From Taibaiella sp. (GTDB taxonomy: Bacteria > Bacteroidota > Bacteroidia > Chitinophagales > Chitinophagaceae), in assembly GCA_021740995.1 (NCBI GenBank), contig JAIOYR010000002.1, positions 1-64,000 of the forward strand: a stretch of 64,000 nt of DNA, in the 5' to 3' direction. Shown here piece by piece: positions 1 through 7,285 of this stretch. The notes below the pieces were generated by a model. That model ran no database searches, had not been told where the DNA came from, and worked only from the letters and a program-made list of their open reading frames with translations. Position numbers and translations under genes: made by a program. Position 1 is the stretch's first letter. Each line of letters starts with the position of its first letter.

Positions 1-79
1 TAGCCTGAGCGAAAGATGCGTTAGAGAATCCTATTACTGCTACTGAAGCGATTGCGATTGACTTGAAGATGTTTTTCAT
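1..79 (-). CDS. 5' end of a secreted protein (partial)
   Basis: Only the first 26 residues are inside the window; the rest lies beyond the left edge. They form a clear signal peptide: a Lys near the start, a hydrophobic core rich in Ile, Ala and Val, then ASFAQA, which looks like a signal peptidase I site (cut after SFA). The start codon is the ATG whose complement is at 77-79. The gene is divergent from the NhaD-type antiporter. The mature protein is not visible, so no function can be given; export to the periplasm or outside is likely. Confidence 0.7.
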   Translation of the reverse strand, partial: MKNIFKSIAIASVAVIGFSNASFAQA

Positions 80-104
80 TTTAGTTTAGTTTAGATTGTT
101 TTAG

Positions 105-123
105 CCTGCCTGCCGCAGGCAGG
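105..123. repeat. GC-rich 9-bp inverted repeat
   Basis: Arms CCTGCCTGC and GCAGGCAGG flank one central C, giving a perfect 9-bp stem in an otherwise AT-rich leader. It is followed directly by five GTTT units at 123-142. It lies about 25 bases upstream of the start of the leftward secreted-protein gene. GC-rich hairpins of this kind recur between genes in Bacteroidota; whether this one acts on RNA or is a dispersed repeat cannot be told from one copy. Confidence 0.6.
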
Positions 124-142
124 TTTGTTTGTTTGTTTGTTT
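123..142. repeat. (GTTT)5 short tandem repeat
   Basis: Five exact copies of GTTT abut the GC-rich inverted repeat in the leader of the leftward secreted-protein gene. Such tetranucleotide tracts can change length by slippage, which could alter promoter spacing; that is inference only. Confidence 0.65.
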
Positions 143-403
143 GAAAGGTATATTACCAAACACGTGCCATAAATGTAAGTAATTGATTATCAACATATTA
201 AAAGTTGGCACGGCATACTATTCTTCCATGCGGCGGACGGTTTTTCCGGATTATGGAACAATAGAGGGATCATATATACAAAAGAAGGAGTTTTAGGCTG
301 TCAAATCCACGATGATGACCACTATTCCAGCTGTTTACAATAGTGTTAGCTTCAAAAGGTGTAATTTTAACCATTATTTTATGTATTGCAATAAGAATAA
401 CGG
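143..403. other. Divergent intergenic region, no gene seen
   Basis: About 260 bases separate the divergent secreted-protein gene and the NhaD-type antiporter. A 67-residue open frame starting at 343 overlaps the antiporter start in another frame and has no protein-like features, so I treat it as a shadow. No RNA gene or clear operator was recognised. Promoters for both neighbours should lie here, but no strong TTTG-N19-TAnnTTTG pair was found. Confidence 0.5.
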
Positions 404-1684
404 ATGGCGACACTACTTATACTGGTATTTATTATAGGATATATTGCTATAGCAACCGAACATCAGATAAAGATAAACAAAGCTGCCTCGGCGCTCGTTA
501 CCGGGGTAATATGCTGGACCATCTATATGTCTTACAATACGGATAAACATCTGGTAACCCATGAACTCACAGAGCAACTGGGCGAGATGGCCGGTATACT
601 GTTCTTTCTGATGGGGGCTATGACTATAGTAGAACTTATAGATGCCCACAATGGATTCGACATCATAACCAAAAGGATAAAACAGACCAACAAACGCAAG
701 CTGCTCTGGATAATCTCTCTAATAACCTTCTTTCTGTCTCCTATTCTCGACAATCTTACCACTACTATAGTTATGGTATCAATGGTGCGTGTGCTTATCT
801 CTGAGCAGGAGGAGCGAATGTTTTTTGTAGGGATGATAGTAATAGCAGCCAATGCAGGTGGTGCGTGGTCGCCGATAGGTGATGTAACTACCACCATGAT
901 GTGGATAGGCGGGCAGGTAACCGCATGGAACATCACCACACAGCTGCTGCTGCCCAGTCTGGTGTGTCTTCTGGTGCCTTTATCTATCCTTAGCCTGCGT
1001 ATGAAGGGGAATATTGCTCCACCAGCAGCGCAGCCCGTGATAGATACGGATGTACTACCAGTGAGCCAGCAGAAAATCGTGTTTTTCAGTGGTGTGTTTA
1101 TTTTGTGTATGGTGCCGGTATTCAAGGGTGTTACCCACCTACCTCCTTATATGGGTGTGCTTATAGGGTTGGGCATACTGTGGATCATCACCGAAATAAT
1201 ACACGGCAAAAAAGACGAAGAAGATAAGCATGCTTTTTCAGTGACACATGCCCTTAGAAAAATAGACACGCCAAGTATTTTGTTTTTTCTGGGCATACTG
1301 CTGAGCATAGCTGCGCTGCAGGTATCGGGCCTGCTCACCGGTCTGGCAACGTGGATGACTAATACCCTGCAAAACGATAATGTTATTGTGTTGTCTCTGG
1401 GGGTCTTATCATCGCTGATAGACAATGTGCCGCTGGTAGCAGCAGTGCAGGGTATGTATACCCTGGAGCAATACCCAACAGACCACTATTTTTGGGAGCT
1501 ATTGGCCTACTGCACGGGTACAGGTGGCAGTGCACTCATAATAGGTTCTGCAGCAGGTGTAGCTGCTATGGGTATGGAGTCAATAGGCTTTTTCTGGTAT
1601 CTTAAGAAAATGACACTACCTGCACTTGCGGGCTTCTTTGCAGGAGCGGGCGTGTATGTAGTGATGTATAATCTGATGCACTAA
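404..1684 (+). CDS. nhaD: NhaD-type sodium:proton antiporter
   Basis: A 426-residue inner-membrane protein with about ten to twelve hydrophobic segments over its whole length, of the ArsB/NhaD (ion transporter) superfamily. It probably exchanges Na+ (or Li+) for protons to keep cytoplasmic sodium and pH in range. Family hallmarks are visible: a DN pair followed by LTTT at residues 116-120, the GGAWSPIGDVTTTM stretch near 150-165 and a second DN (SLIDNVPLV) near residue 345. The length fits NhaD. The ATG at 404 puts a short hydrophobic segment right at the N terminus, as expected. It stands alone, convergent with ruvB. Another anion or cation carrier of the same fold is possible, but NhaD is the best match. 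Confidence 0.85.
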   Translation: MATLLILVFIIGYIAIATEHQIKINKAASALVTGVICWTIYMSYNTDKHLVTHELTEQLGEMAGILFFLMGAMTIVELIDAHNGFDIITKRIKQTNKRKLLWIISLITFFLSPILDNLTTTIVMVSMVRVLISEQEERMFFVGMIVIAANAGGAWSPIGDVTTTMMWIGGQVTAWNITTQLLLPSLVCLLVPLSILSLRMKGNIAPPAAQPVIDTDVLPVSQQKIVFFSGVFILCMVPVFKGVTHLPPYMGVLIGLGILWIITEIIHGKKDEEDKHAFSVTHALRKIDTPSILFFLGILLSIAALQVSGLLTGLATWMTNTLQNDNVIVLSLGVLSSLIDNVPLVAAVQGMYTLEQYPTDHYFWELLAYCTGTGGSALIIGSAAGVAAMGMESIGFFWYLKKMTLPALAGFFAGAGVYVVMYNLMH

Positions 1685-1718
1685 GGGCATAAGCATTACG
1701 TCGGAAGAAATATACATT

Positions 1719-2741
1719 TTAAAAAAGAGTGCCTGCACCGAAGTCTTTTTTTCTACCCAGGTGTTTGTAAGCTTTTTCTGTAGCCTCGCGCCCACGGGGA
1801 GTACGCATTATGTATCCCTCCTGTATCAGAAAAGGCTCGTATACTTCCTCTATAGTACCTGCTTCTTCGCTTACGGCTGTGGCTATATTGTTGATACCGG
1901 CAGGGCCTCCCTTAAATTTATCTATGAGTGTGGTCAGTATTTTATTATCCATATCGTCCAGGCCGCTCTCATCTACATTAAGTGCTTTAAGCCCATGTTC
2001 TACTATTGCCCTGTCTATCACGCCATTGCCCAACACCTGAGCAAAGTCGCGCATACGGCGTAGCAAACCATTGGCTATACGTGGTGTGCCGCGGCTGCGG
2101 CCGGCTATTTCCATAGCGGCATCAGATGTTACTTTCACATTCAGCACACCGGCTGCACGCATAATAATGCGTTGCAGCACCTCGGCAGTATAGTATTCCA
2201 GTCGCGACTTGATACCAAACCTCGACAATAACGGTGCTGTGAGCAAACCACTACGGGTAGTAGCGCCCACCAGCGTGAAGGGGCTGATGGTAAGCTGTAT
2301 AGACCGTGCCGACGGGCCGCTGTCTATCATTATATCTATCTTAAAGTCTTCCATAGCGGCATAGAGGTATTCCTCTACAACGGTACTCAAGCGGTGTATC
2401 TCGTCTATAAACAGCACATCCCGCGGCTCCAGACTGGTGAGCAGCCCTGCAAGGTCGGCGGGCTTCTCTATAACTGGTCCGCTGGTTTCTTTGATTTTTG
2501 CACCCAGCTCATTGGCTACTATTCTGGACAGGGTTGTTTTACCCAATCCGGGCGGGCCATGAAAGAGGATATGATCCAGTGCCTCGCCACGGAGGTTGGC
2601 TGCCTTGATAAATATGCGTAGGTTTTCAATCAGTTTTGGCTGACCGGCAAAATCCTCGATGGTCTGCGGCCGGATAGTATTTTCATACTCCCGCTCCTGC
2701 GGACTCAAGTCATCTGAAGGCCTAACATTCGAATTTGCCAT
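1719..2741 (-). CDS. ruvB: Holliday junction branch migration ATPase RuvB
   Basis: RuvB is the hexameric AAA+ motor that, with RuvA, drives branch migration of Holliday junctions in recombination and repair. Counted from the chosen start, the Walker A GPPGLGKT is at residues 62-69, followed by Walker B (LFIDEIHRL), sensor I (GATTRSG) and the arginine finger in LLSRFGI. The C-terminal third is the winged-helix domain ending in RTPRGREAT. The frame opens at 2759, but I chose the ATG at 2741 (MANSN): it gives about 340 residues, the usual size, and the six extra residues have no counterpart in the family. ruvA and ruvC are not in the window. It is convergent with the antiporter gene. Confidence 0.95.
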   Translation of the reverse strand: MANSNVRPSDDLSPQEREYENTIRPQTIEDFAGQPKLIENLRIFIKAANLRGEALDHILFHGPPGLGKTTLSRIVANELGAKIKETSGPVIEKPADLAGLLTSLEPRDVLFIDEIHRLSTVVEEYLYAAMEDFKIDIMIDSGPSARSIQLTISPFTLVGATTRSGLLTAPLLSRFGIKSRLEYYTAEVLQRIIMRAAGVLNVKVTSDAAMEIAGRSRGTPRIANGLLRRMRDFAQVLGNGVIDRAIVEHGLKALNVDESGLDDMDNKILTTLIDKFKGGPAGINNIATAVSEEAGTIEEVYEPFLIQEGYIMRTPRGREATEKAYKHLGRKKDFGAGTLF

Positions 2742-2820
2742 GAGGCTAAAATTAAACAAAAGTTGACAGTTTTGACCTGCTGCTTTTCGCAGCTACTGAT
2801 AATGATAGTATCATTGCAAT

Positions 2821-3447
2821 ATGAAACTGCTTGTAATAGCCGCCACAAGGATGGAAATTTTGCCCTTTATAGAGCATACAGGCACCCGCGCAGACATTCT
2901 TATTACCGGAGTAGGTATGCTGGCAACCGGCTATGCCCTCACCAAAAAACTGAATAATACCGGCTATGACCTGGTGATACAGGCAGGCGTGGGCGGCAGC
3001 TTTGATATGAGCCTGCCGCTGGGCGAAGTAGTATTTGTTACTACCGACCGTTATGGAGACCTTGGTGCAGAAGACCACGACGAATACCTCGATTTTTTCG
3101 AGATGGGGTTGATAGACAAAGAGGCAGCACCCTATGCCAATGGCATACTGAAAACACCGCTATTAGCAATACACGAAAAAATAGAACTGCGGCACGTCTC
3201 CGGACTCACTGTAAACACTGTGAGTGGCAGCGAAAACACCATAAGGCGGCGCAGGCAATATGGCTGTGCTGTAGAAAGCATGGAAGGTGCAGCTTTTCAC
3301 TATGTATGCCTGCAGGAGGGTGTACCGTTTGCACAGATAAGAAGTTTGTCGAACTATGTAACCCCTCGCGACAAAAGCCAATGGAAAATGAAAGAGGCAA
3401 TTATCAACCTGAATGATTGGCTGATAGATTTTACAGCCCGGCTATAA
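2821..3447 (+). CDS. mqnB: Futalosine hydrolase MqnB
   Basis: A 208-residue cytoplasmic enzyme of the purine nucleoside phosphorylase/MTA-SAH nucleosidase fold. In the futalosine route of menaquinone synthesis it removes the base from futalosine to give dehypoxanthine futalosine. Seen in the sequence: an N-terminal strand ending AATRMEI, a glycine-rich ITGVGMLATGY, the QAGVGGSF loop, and VESMEGAAF, whose Met-Glu contacts the ribose in this superfamily. mqnD follows 27 bases downstream on the same strand, which separates it from a general MTA/SAH nucleosidase and makes the assignment firm. The gene is divergent from ruvB. Confidence 0.9.
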   Translation: MKLLVIAATRMEILPFIEHTGTRADILITGVGMLATGYALTKKLNNTGYDLVIQAGVGGSFDMSLPLGEVVFVTTDRYGDLGAEDHDEYLDFFEMGLIDKEAAPYANGILKTPLLAIHEKIELRHVSGLTVNTVSGSENTIRRRRQYGCAVESMEGAAFHYVCLQEGVPFAQIRSLSNYVTPRDKSQWKMKEAIINLNDWLIDFTARL

Positions 3448-3460
3448 GCTATCTGGTACT

Positions 3461-3468
3461 TACCTTTG
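3461..3468 (+). promoter_or_regulatory. TAnnTTTG box before mqnD
   Basis: TACCTTTG matches the Bacteroidota -7 element TAnnTTTG and ends 6 bases before the mqnD ATG. If used, the mRNA would start at or next to the ATG. No good -33 TTTG was found at 19 bases, so use is uncertain; mqnD may also be read through from mqnB. Confidence 0.4.
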
Positions 3469-3474
3469 CACTCC

Positions 3475-4305
3475 ATGACACTTACACTCGGTTTCAGCCC
3501 CTGCCCCAACGACACATTCATCTTTGATGCTATGGTGAACGGCAAAATAGATACGCACGGCATCACCTTTGACTATGTGATGGAAGATGTGCAGACGCTT
3601 AACCAATGGGCCAATGAAGGAAAGCTGGATATAACAAAACTTAGTTACAATACTTTTCTGCATACAGTAGATAACTACGCATTGCTGCACAGTGGCAGTG
3701 CGCTGGGCGAGGGAGTAGGACCTCTGCTGGTGGCAAAACGCCCTTTGGACGAAGCACACATGGAGCAGTACAAAATTGCTATTCCAGGTATTAATACTAC
3801 AGCCAATCTGCTGCTATCGCTGGCATATCCACAGATAAAATATAAAACAGCACTTGTCTTCAGTGAGATAGAAGCAGCCGTACTATCCGGTGCGTATGAT
3901 GCCGGACTTATCATTCACGAAAACAGATTTACCTACGCACAAAAAGGACTTGTAAAACTGGCTGACCTTGGTGACTGGTGGGAGCATGCTACCGGTGCAG
4001 CCATACCGCTGGGTGGTATAGTAATGCGCCGAAACCACGATAAAGAGCTGTGTGCAACAGTAGATAAAATAATAAAGGAAAGCTTGGCTTACTCCTGGAA
4101 ACATTATCCTGAACTGGCACCCTTTGTAACGGCTAATGCACAGGAAATGGAAGAGGCTGTAATGCGCAAGCACATAGAGCTATATGTAAACGACTATACT
4201 ACTGACCTGGGAGAAAAAGGTGAGCAGGCAATAGCTATATTGTTTACGAAGGCAGAAGCTGCCGGGCTTATAGCGGCTGATGTGCCGGGGAATATTTTCT
4301 ATTGA
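3475..4305 (+). CDS. mqnD: 1,4-dihydroxy-6-naphthoate synthase MqnD
   Basis: MqnD converts cyclic dehypoxanthine futalosine to 1,4-dihydroxy-6-naphthoate, a late step of the futalosine route to menaquinone. It has the periplasmic-binding-protein-like fold but acts in the cytoplasm. The N-terminal GFSPCPNDTF is a family signature, and GEGVGPLLV, PGINTTANLL and LADLGDWWEH also fit. I chose the ATG at 3475 (MTLTLGF) over 3466, because three extra residues precede the conserved strand and the TAnnTTTG box lies in between. The 276 residues match the family. Pairing with mqnB shows that this organism makes menaquinone by the futalosine route; menaquinone is the likely acceptor for the complex I encoded further on. 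Confidence 0.93.
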   Translation: MTLTLGFSPCPNDTFIFDAMVNGKIDTHGITFDYVMEDVQTLNQWANEGKLDITKLSYNTFLHTVDNYALLHSGSALGEGVGPLLVAKRPLDEAHMEQYKIAIPGINTTANLLLSLAYPQIKYKTALVFSEIEAAVLSGAYDAGLIIHENRFTYAQKGLVKLADLGDWWEHATGAAIPLGGIVMRRNHDKELCATVDKIIKESLAYSWKHYPELAPFVTANAQEMEEAVMRKHIELYVNDYTTDLGEKGEQAIAILFTKAEAAGLIAADVPGNIFY

Positions 4306-4362
4306 GCGGGTTCTGATTATATCTCGGGATGCGCTTCAGTCTAACAGACTTTCTGTTGTAAC

Positions 4363-4551
4363 TTACGTTTCCTCTGGCAGTTGTTTATCCTTATCTCCCT
4401 TTTCCTTTTTTCTACCGGCCTTTTTCAGAGATGAATCTATAAGCCATTCTATCTGGCCGTTGACACTGCGGAAATCATCCGCAGCCCAGCGCTCCAGGGC
4501 CTTATAGACGTCCTCGTCTAACCGTAGTACAAATGTCTTTTTTGCTGCCAA
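4363..4551 (-). CDS. Small Arc-like ribbon-helix-helix protein
   Basis: A 62-residue basic protein. Residues 4-30 (KTFVLRLDEDVYKALERWA) look like the strand and first helix of an Arc/MetJ ribbon-helix-helix DNA-binding domain, with VNGQIEWLID as the second helix and a charged Lys/Glu tail. The start codon is TTG, since no ATG is in frame. It lies downstream of the SPFH gene on the same strand, probably in the same transcript, with a tandem-repeat block in the gap. I infer a small regulator or accessory DNA-binding protein. The operator pair in front of the SPFH gene is a natural candidate target, but that is not shown. It resembles antitoxins in size, yet no toxin partner is visible. Confidence 0.75.
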   Translation of the reverse strand: MAAKKTFVLRLDEDVYKALERWAADDFRSVNGQIEWLIDSSLKKAGRKKEKGDKDKQLPEET

Positions 4552-4557
4552 TTTACT

Positions 4558-4634
4558 AATGTGAAAATGTGCTTAATGTGCTTAATGTGAAAATAGTGTG
4601 CTTAATGTGAAAATAGTGTGCTTAATGTGAAAAT
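4558..4634. repeat. 20-bp tandem repeat with a nearby inverted copy
   Basis: Two exact copies of a 20-bp unit (CTTAATGTGAAAATAGTGTG) lie at 4581-4600 and 4601-4620, followed by a partial copy at 4621-4634 and preceded by diverged partial copies from 4558. The reverse complement of a diverged unit (CACATTAAGCACATTTCCACACTATT, in part) is at about 4688-4713, overlapping the SPFH stop codon. The block fills the gap between the SPFH and ribbon-helix-helix genes. Transcribed RNA could fold into alternative long hairpins; the repeats could also be protein-binding sites. Confidence 0.85.
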
Positions 4635-4708
4635 TAAGTATTCTCCGGGTTGCCTTTTACGGGATTTCAGAAAAAATACCGGGGTTTCACATTAAGCACA
4701 TTTCCACA

Positions 4709-5578
4709 CTATTGGTATATAGTTCCTGTATTGAGTACGGGCTGTGCTGCTTTTTCGCCACATAGCACTACCATCAGGTTGCAAACCATGTTTGCCTTCT
4801 TTTCTTCATCCAGGTCCACTATTTGTTTTTTGCTTAGTTGCTCCAGCGCCAGCTCTACCATGCCTACAGCGCCTTCTACTATCTTGTAGCGTGCTGCCAC
4901 TATTGCCGATGCCTGCTGGCGTTGCAGCATGGCGCCTGCTATTTCCTGTGCATAGGCCAAATGGCTGATACGGGCTTCTGTGACTATTATGCCCGCTGTA
5001 AGCAAGCGCTCGTTCAGCTCCTGCTGCAAGAGTTCTATTATTTTTTCGCCACCCTCGCGCAGGGTTATATCTGCATTCTGGTCTTCTATGCTATCATACG
5101 CAAAGCGCATAGTAAGCGCACGCACCGCAGCCTCGCTCTGCATGCGCACAAATGCGTTGTAGTCTGCCACCTCGTACGCAGCTTTGTAGGTATCCTGTAT
5201 CTGCCATACTATTACTGCAGCTATCTCTACAGGGTTACCCATTTTGTCATTTACCTTCATGGTAGGGGTAGCCATATTCTGCACACGCTGTGTAATGCGG
5301 ATACTGGCATATAGTGGATTTACAAAAAACATACCGTTGTCCTTGATAGTGCCCACATACTTACCAAAGAGATTGAGAATGCGTGCATGGTTTGGCTGCA
5401 CGATCATCAGCCCCTTCCAGATAACAAAACAGGTGAGCAGCAGCAGTACACCCGGCACTACATAGATCGGGTCGCCATCGGCGCCTGAGAGTACAAAACA
5501 ATAGATGGCAGCAGCCATAAACAACAGAGACAGGAATAAGGCTAAATAGCCGTTGGTTGGTTTGATTAGTTTTTCCAT
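4709..5578 (-). CDS. SPFH (band 7) domain membrane protein
   Basis: A 289-residue protein with two hydrophobic N-terminal segments (about residues 12-28 and 34-52) followed by an SPFH/prohibitin-like domain (RILNLFGKYVGTIKDNGMFF, then the helical EARISHLAYAQEIAGAML). Such proteins form ring or cage oligomers at the membrane and organise microdomains or control proteases; the substrate here is unknown. The frame opens at a TTG at 5602, but that would place the palindromic operator inside the gene, so the ATG at 5578 is preferred. Transcription seems to be controlled by two tandem TTGATATCAA sites overlapping the promoter. The small ribbon-helix-helix gene lies downstream. Confidence 0.85.
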   Translation of the reverse strand: MEKLIKPTNGYLALFLSLLFMAAAIYCFVLSGADGDPIYVVPGVLLLLTCFVIWKGLMIVQPNHARILNLFGKYVGTIKDNGMFFVNPLYASIRITQRVQNMATPTMKVNDKMGNPVEIAAVIVWQIQDTYKAAYEVADYNAFVRMQSEAAVRALTMRFAYDSIEDQNADITLREGGEKIIELLQQELNERLLTAGIIVTEARISHLAYAQEIAGAMLQRQQASAIVAARYKIVEGAVGMVELALEQLSKKQIVDLDEEKKANMVCNLMVVLCGEKAAQPVLNTGTIYQ

Positions 5579-5591
5579 TTTGCGAAAATTG

Positions 5592-5614
5592 TTTGATATC
5601 AATTTGATATCAAA
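5592..5614. promoter_or_regulatory. Tandem palindromic operator of the SPFH gene
   Basis: TTTGATATCAA at 5592-5602 is followed without gap by TTTGATATCAAA at 5603-5614. Each contains the perfect 10-bp palindrome TTGATATCAA. The second site overlaps the -7 box of the promoter and the first ends 13 bases before the ATG, so a bound dimer of dimers would block transcription. The ligand protein is unknown; the downstream ribbon-helix-helix protein is one candidate. Confidence 0.75.
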
Positions 5615-5640
5615 AGTATATCTTTTTTTGAAATTGCAAA
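5611..5640 (-). promoter_or_regulatory. Promoter of the SPFH gene
   Basis: On the minus strand TTTG (complement at 5637-5640) is followed after 18 bases by TACTTTTG (complement at 5611-5618), matching the Bacteroidota consensus TTTG-N19-TAnnTTTG within one base of spacing. Its 3' side overlaps the palindromic operator. Confidence 0.7.
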
Positions 5641-5719
5641 AATTATTTGAGAAATATTTTTTTAGTGGAATTTATACTGGTTTTGTGGCTATCGTCAGCG
5701 AGTGGCATATTTTATGTGA

Positions 5720-5893
5720 AGTGCTTTCTGTCTGCACATTAATATAAAAGGGGGAACCAACGAAGGCATAAGACTTATAGATGTAGGTATATCTGCACTG
5801 CGCAGCCAGGTAGGCGACAAGTTATTTGATAAGTATGTGGCTATAGAACTGCAGGAATTAGATTTGTTTTGCAGCTATTTTCTGAATCGGTGA
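5720..5893 (+). pseudogene. Possible 3' remnant of an unknown gene
   Basis: The gap between the divergent SPFH promoter and the BrkB gene contains a forward frame without ATG that ends at TGA 5891-5893. Its last part reads like real protein, with GGTNEGIRLIDVGISALRSQ followed by a region rich in Leu, Glu and Phe. It has no start, no upstream domain and no partner. I did not recognise the family. It may be the decayed end of a displaced gene or chance. The rest of the roughly 300-base gap (5641-5720) is AT-rich, with nothing recognisable beyond promoter sequence. Confidence 0.3.
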
Positions 5894-5906
5894 TTTGTAT
5901 GTATCC

Positions 5907-6875
5907 CTATGCTTTACCCAAATCTTCGTCTACGTGGGTCTTCAGGGTGGGCAGCTCTTTTGCTTCACGCTTTATTATAAACACTGCCGATTTTTTTACT
6001 ACAACCCCCCTGCCACACTTGCGGGCATACACATCGGTAAACTCTGCACCGAAGTATAATATCAGCGCAGAATAGTATATCCACGAAAGCAGTATGATCA
6101 ATGATGCGGCAGCACCATAAGCCGTAATGAGCTTGGAGCTTGTGAGATACCAGGTAATGAGAAACTTGCCAATAAGAAATAGAACACCTGTGAATGAGGC
6201 TCCTACTACTGCATCTTTCCAGTGAATTTTTGCATCCGGCAACACTTTGAATATCACCACAAAAAGGAAGGTAACAATAATAAACAATACCCCTGTATTG
6301 ATAGTTGAGAACAGTGCTATGTTGTCTTTGCCCAGATATTGCTGCAGATACTGAAACCGCTGCAATTGTCCGGTAACCATATCCACTATCACAGTGAGCA
6401 GCAAGGATGCAATCAGCATCAGCCCCATACCTATTATGAGCAGGAAAGACAACAAACGGTCTGTGATAAATTTGAGCCAGCCTCGCCTTGGCCTTGCTTT
6501 CACAGACCACATATAGTTGATAGAGCTTTGCATCTCTGTAAAAATGCTGGTAGCACTAAATACAAAAACAAGGATACCTATAATACCAAACAGAGTGCTG
6601 TTATTGTTGGTATTCATTTTCTCCATCATCCCCTCAAGCTGTGCAGCACCATCAGCACCTATAAACTGTCCTATCTGATCAAATACGGCATTTGTGGCCA
6701 CATCCTTTTTTTTGTAGAAGACACCAATTATGTGAATAATGACCAACAGCAGAGGACCTATTGAGAATATGGTATAGTATGCCAGTGATGCACTGAGTTT
6801 GGTGGCATGGTCGTCATCAAATTCAGTGCCAGTTTCTTTTAAAAGTTCCCAAAAAGTGCGGAGTTTTACCAACAT
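5907..6875 (-). CDS. YihY/BrkB-family inner-membrane protein
   Basis: A 322-residue protein of the YihY/virulence factor BrkB (formerly RNase BN) family. Seen: the N-terminal KLSASLAYYTIFSIGPLLLV, typical of the family, and about six membrane segments, with conserved PDAKIHWKDAVVGASFTG and ending near SALILYFGAEFT before a basic cytoplasmic tail of about 45 residues. The function of the family is not settled; transport or envelope roles have been proposed, and the old RNase BN annotation is wrong. It stands between the SPFH gene and a small unknown gene on the same strand. A TAnnTTTG box lies 24 bases before the start. Confidence 0.88.
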   Translation of the reverse strand: MLVKLRTFWELLKETGTEFDDDHATKLSASLAYYTIFSIGPLLLVIIHIIGVFYKKKDVATNAVFDQIGQFIGADGAAQLEGMMEKMNTNNNSTLFGIIGILVFVFSATSIFTEMQSSINYMWSVKARPRRGWLKFITDRLLSFLLIIGMGLMLIASLLLTVIVDMVTGQLQRFQYLQQYLGKDNIALFSTINTGVLFIIVTFLFVVIFKVLPDAKIHWKDAVVGASFTGVLFLIGKFLITWYLTSSKLITAYGAAASLIILLSWIYYSALILYFGAEFTDVYARKCGRGVVVKKSAVFIIKREAKELPTLKTHVDEDLGKA

Positions 6876-6899
6876 ATATATCGCTGCTTACAGCCTGCC

Positions 6900-6907
6900 A
6901 AAAGTAA
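6900..6907 (-). promoter_or_regulatory. TAnnTTTG box of the BrkB-family gene
   Basis: TACTTTTG on the minus strand, 24 bases before the ATG. A TTTTG lies 21 bases further upstream, slightly long for the -33 element. Confidence 0.45.
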
Positions 6908-6940
6908 GTAACACAAATCACAAAACTCAAAAGGGATTTT

Positions 6941-7270
6941 TTACCATTTCAGGTCAGGTTCTATATTGTCTTTGTTTTGCCGGTTTTTATTTCTGCTGAT
7001 TATTTTGTCCAGTTGCCGGTTATATATCAGCCGGGCTATTTGCTGCGCGGCATCCTTACTACCTGTTACTTCGTTTAGTTTTCGCTCAGATATATCTAAG
7101 CGGTACATGAGCTGATAAAAAACATCTGGGCCCTGCTGCAGGATTTCGGTAATTTTCTGTGCGAGTAGTTGTAATATTTCTTCCTCGGATAGATTGCCGG
7201 ATGGCTGTATGCCCCATTCTGCACGCAATGCTGTGGCTGTATCGTGAATTATGTGGTTTTCTTCAGGCAT
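6941..7270 (-). CDS. Unknown 109-residue protein
   Basis: A soluble, mostly helical protein with no signal peptide or membrane segment. It has an acidic N-terminal half (GNLSEEEILQLLAQKITEIL) and a basic tail rich in Lys, Asn and Arg before the C-terminal LKW. I do not recognise a family beyond a general resemblance to short helical proteins conserved in Bacteroidota. It follows the glycosyltransferase gene by 15 bases on the same strand, so the two are probably co-transcribed. It was accepted as real because of its reading-frame length, its normal composition and the tight spacing. Confidence 0.6.
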   Translation of the reverse strand: MPEENHIIHDTATALRAEWGIQPSGNLSEEEILQLLAQKITEILQQGPDVFYQLMYRLDISERKLNEVTGSKDAAQQIARLIYNRQLDKIISRNKNRQNKDNIEPDLKW

Positions 7271-7285
7271 GGTGGTGGGTGTTAC

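Noticed and set aside
343-546. 67-residue forward frame before nhaD
   Set aside because: Overlaps the nhaD coding start in another frame and has no protein features.
532-1125. 197-residue reverse frame
   Set aside because: It is antisense to the well-supported NhaD-type antiporter, and its composition is that of a shadow frame.
4558-4634. Possible CRISPR array
   Set aside because: The 20-bp units are directly joined with no unique spacers, and no cas gene is near; it is a simple tandem repeat.
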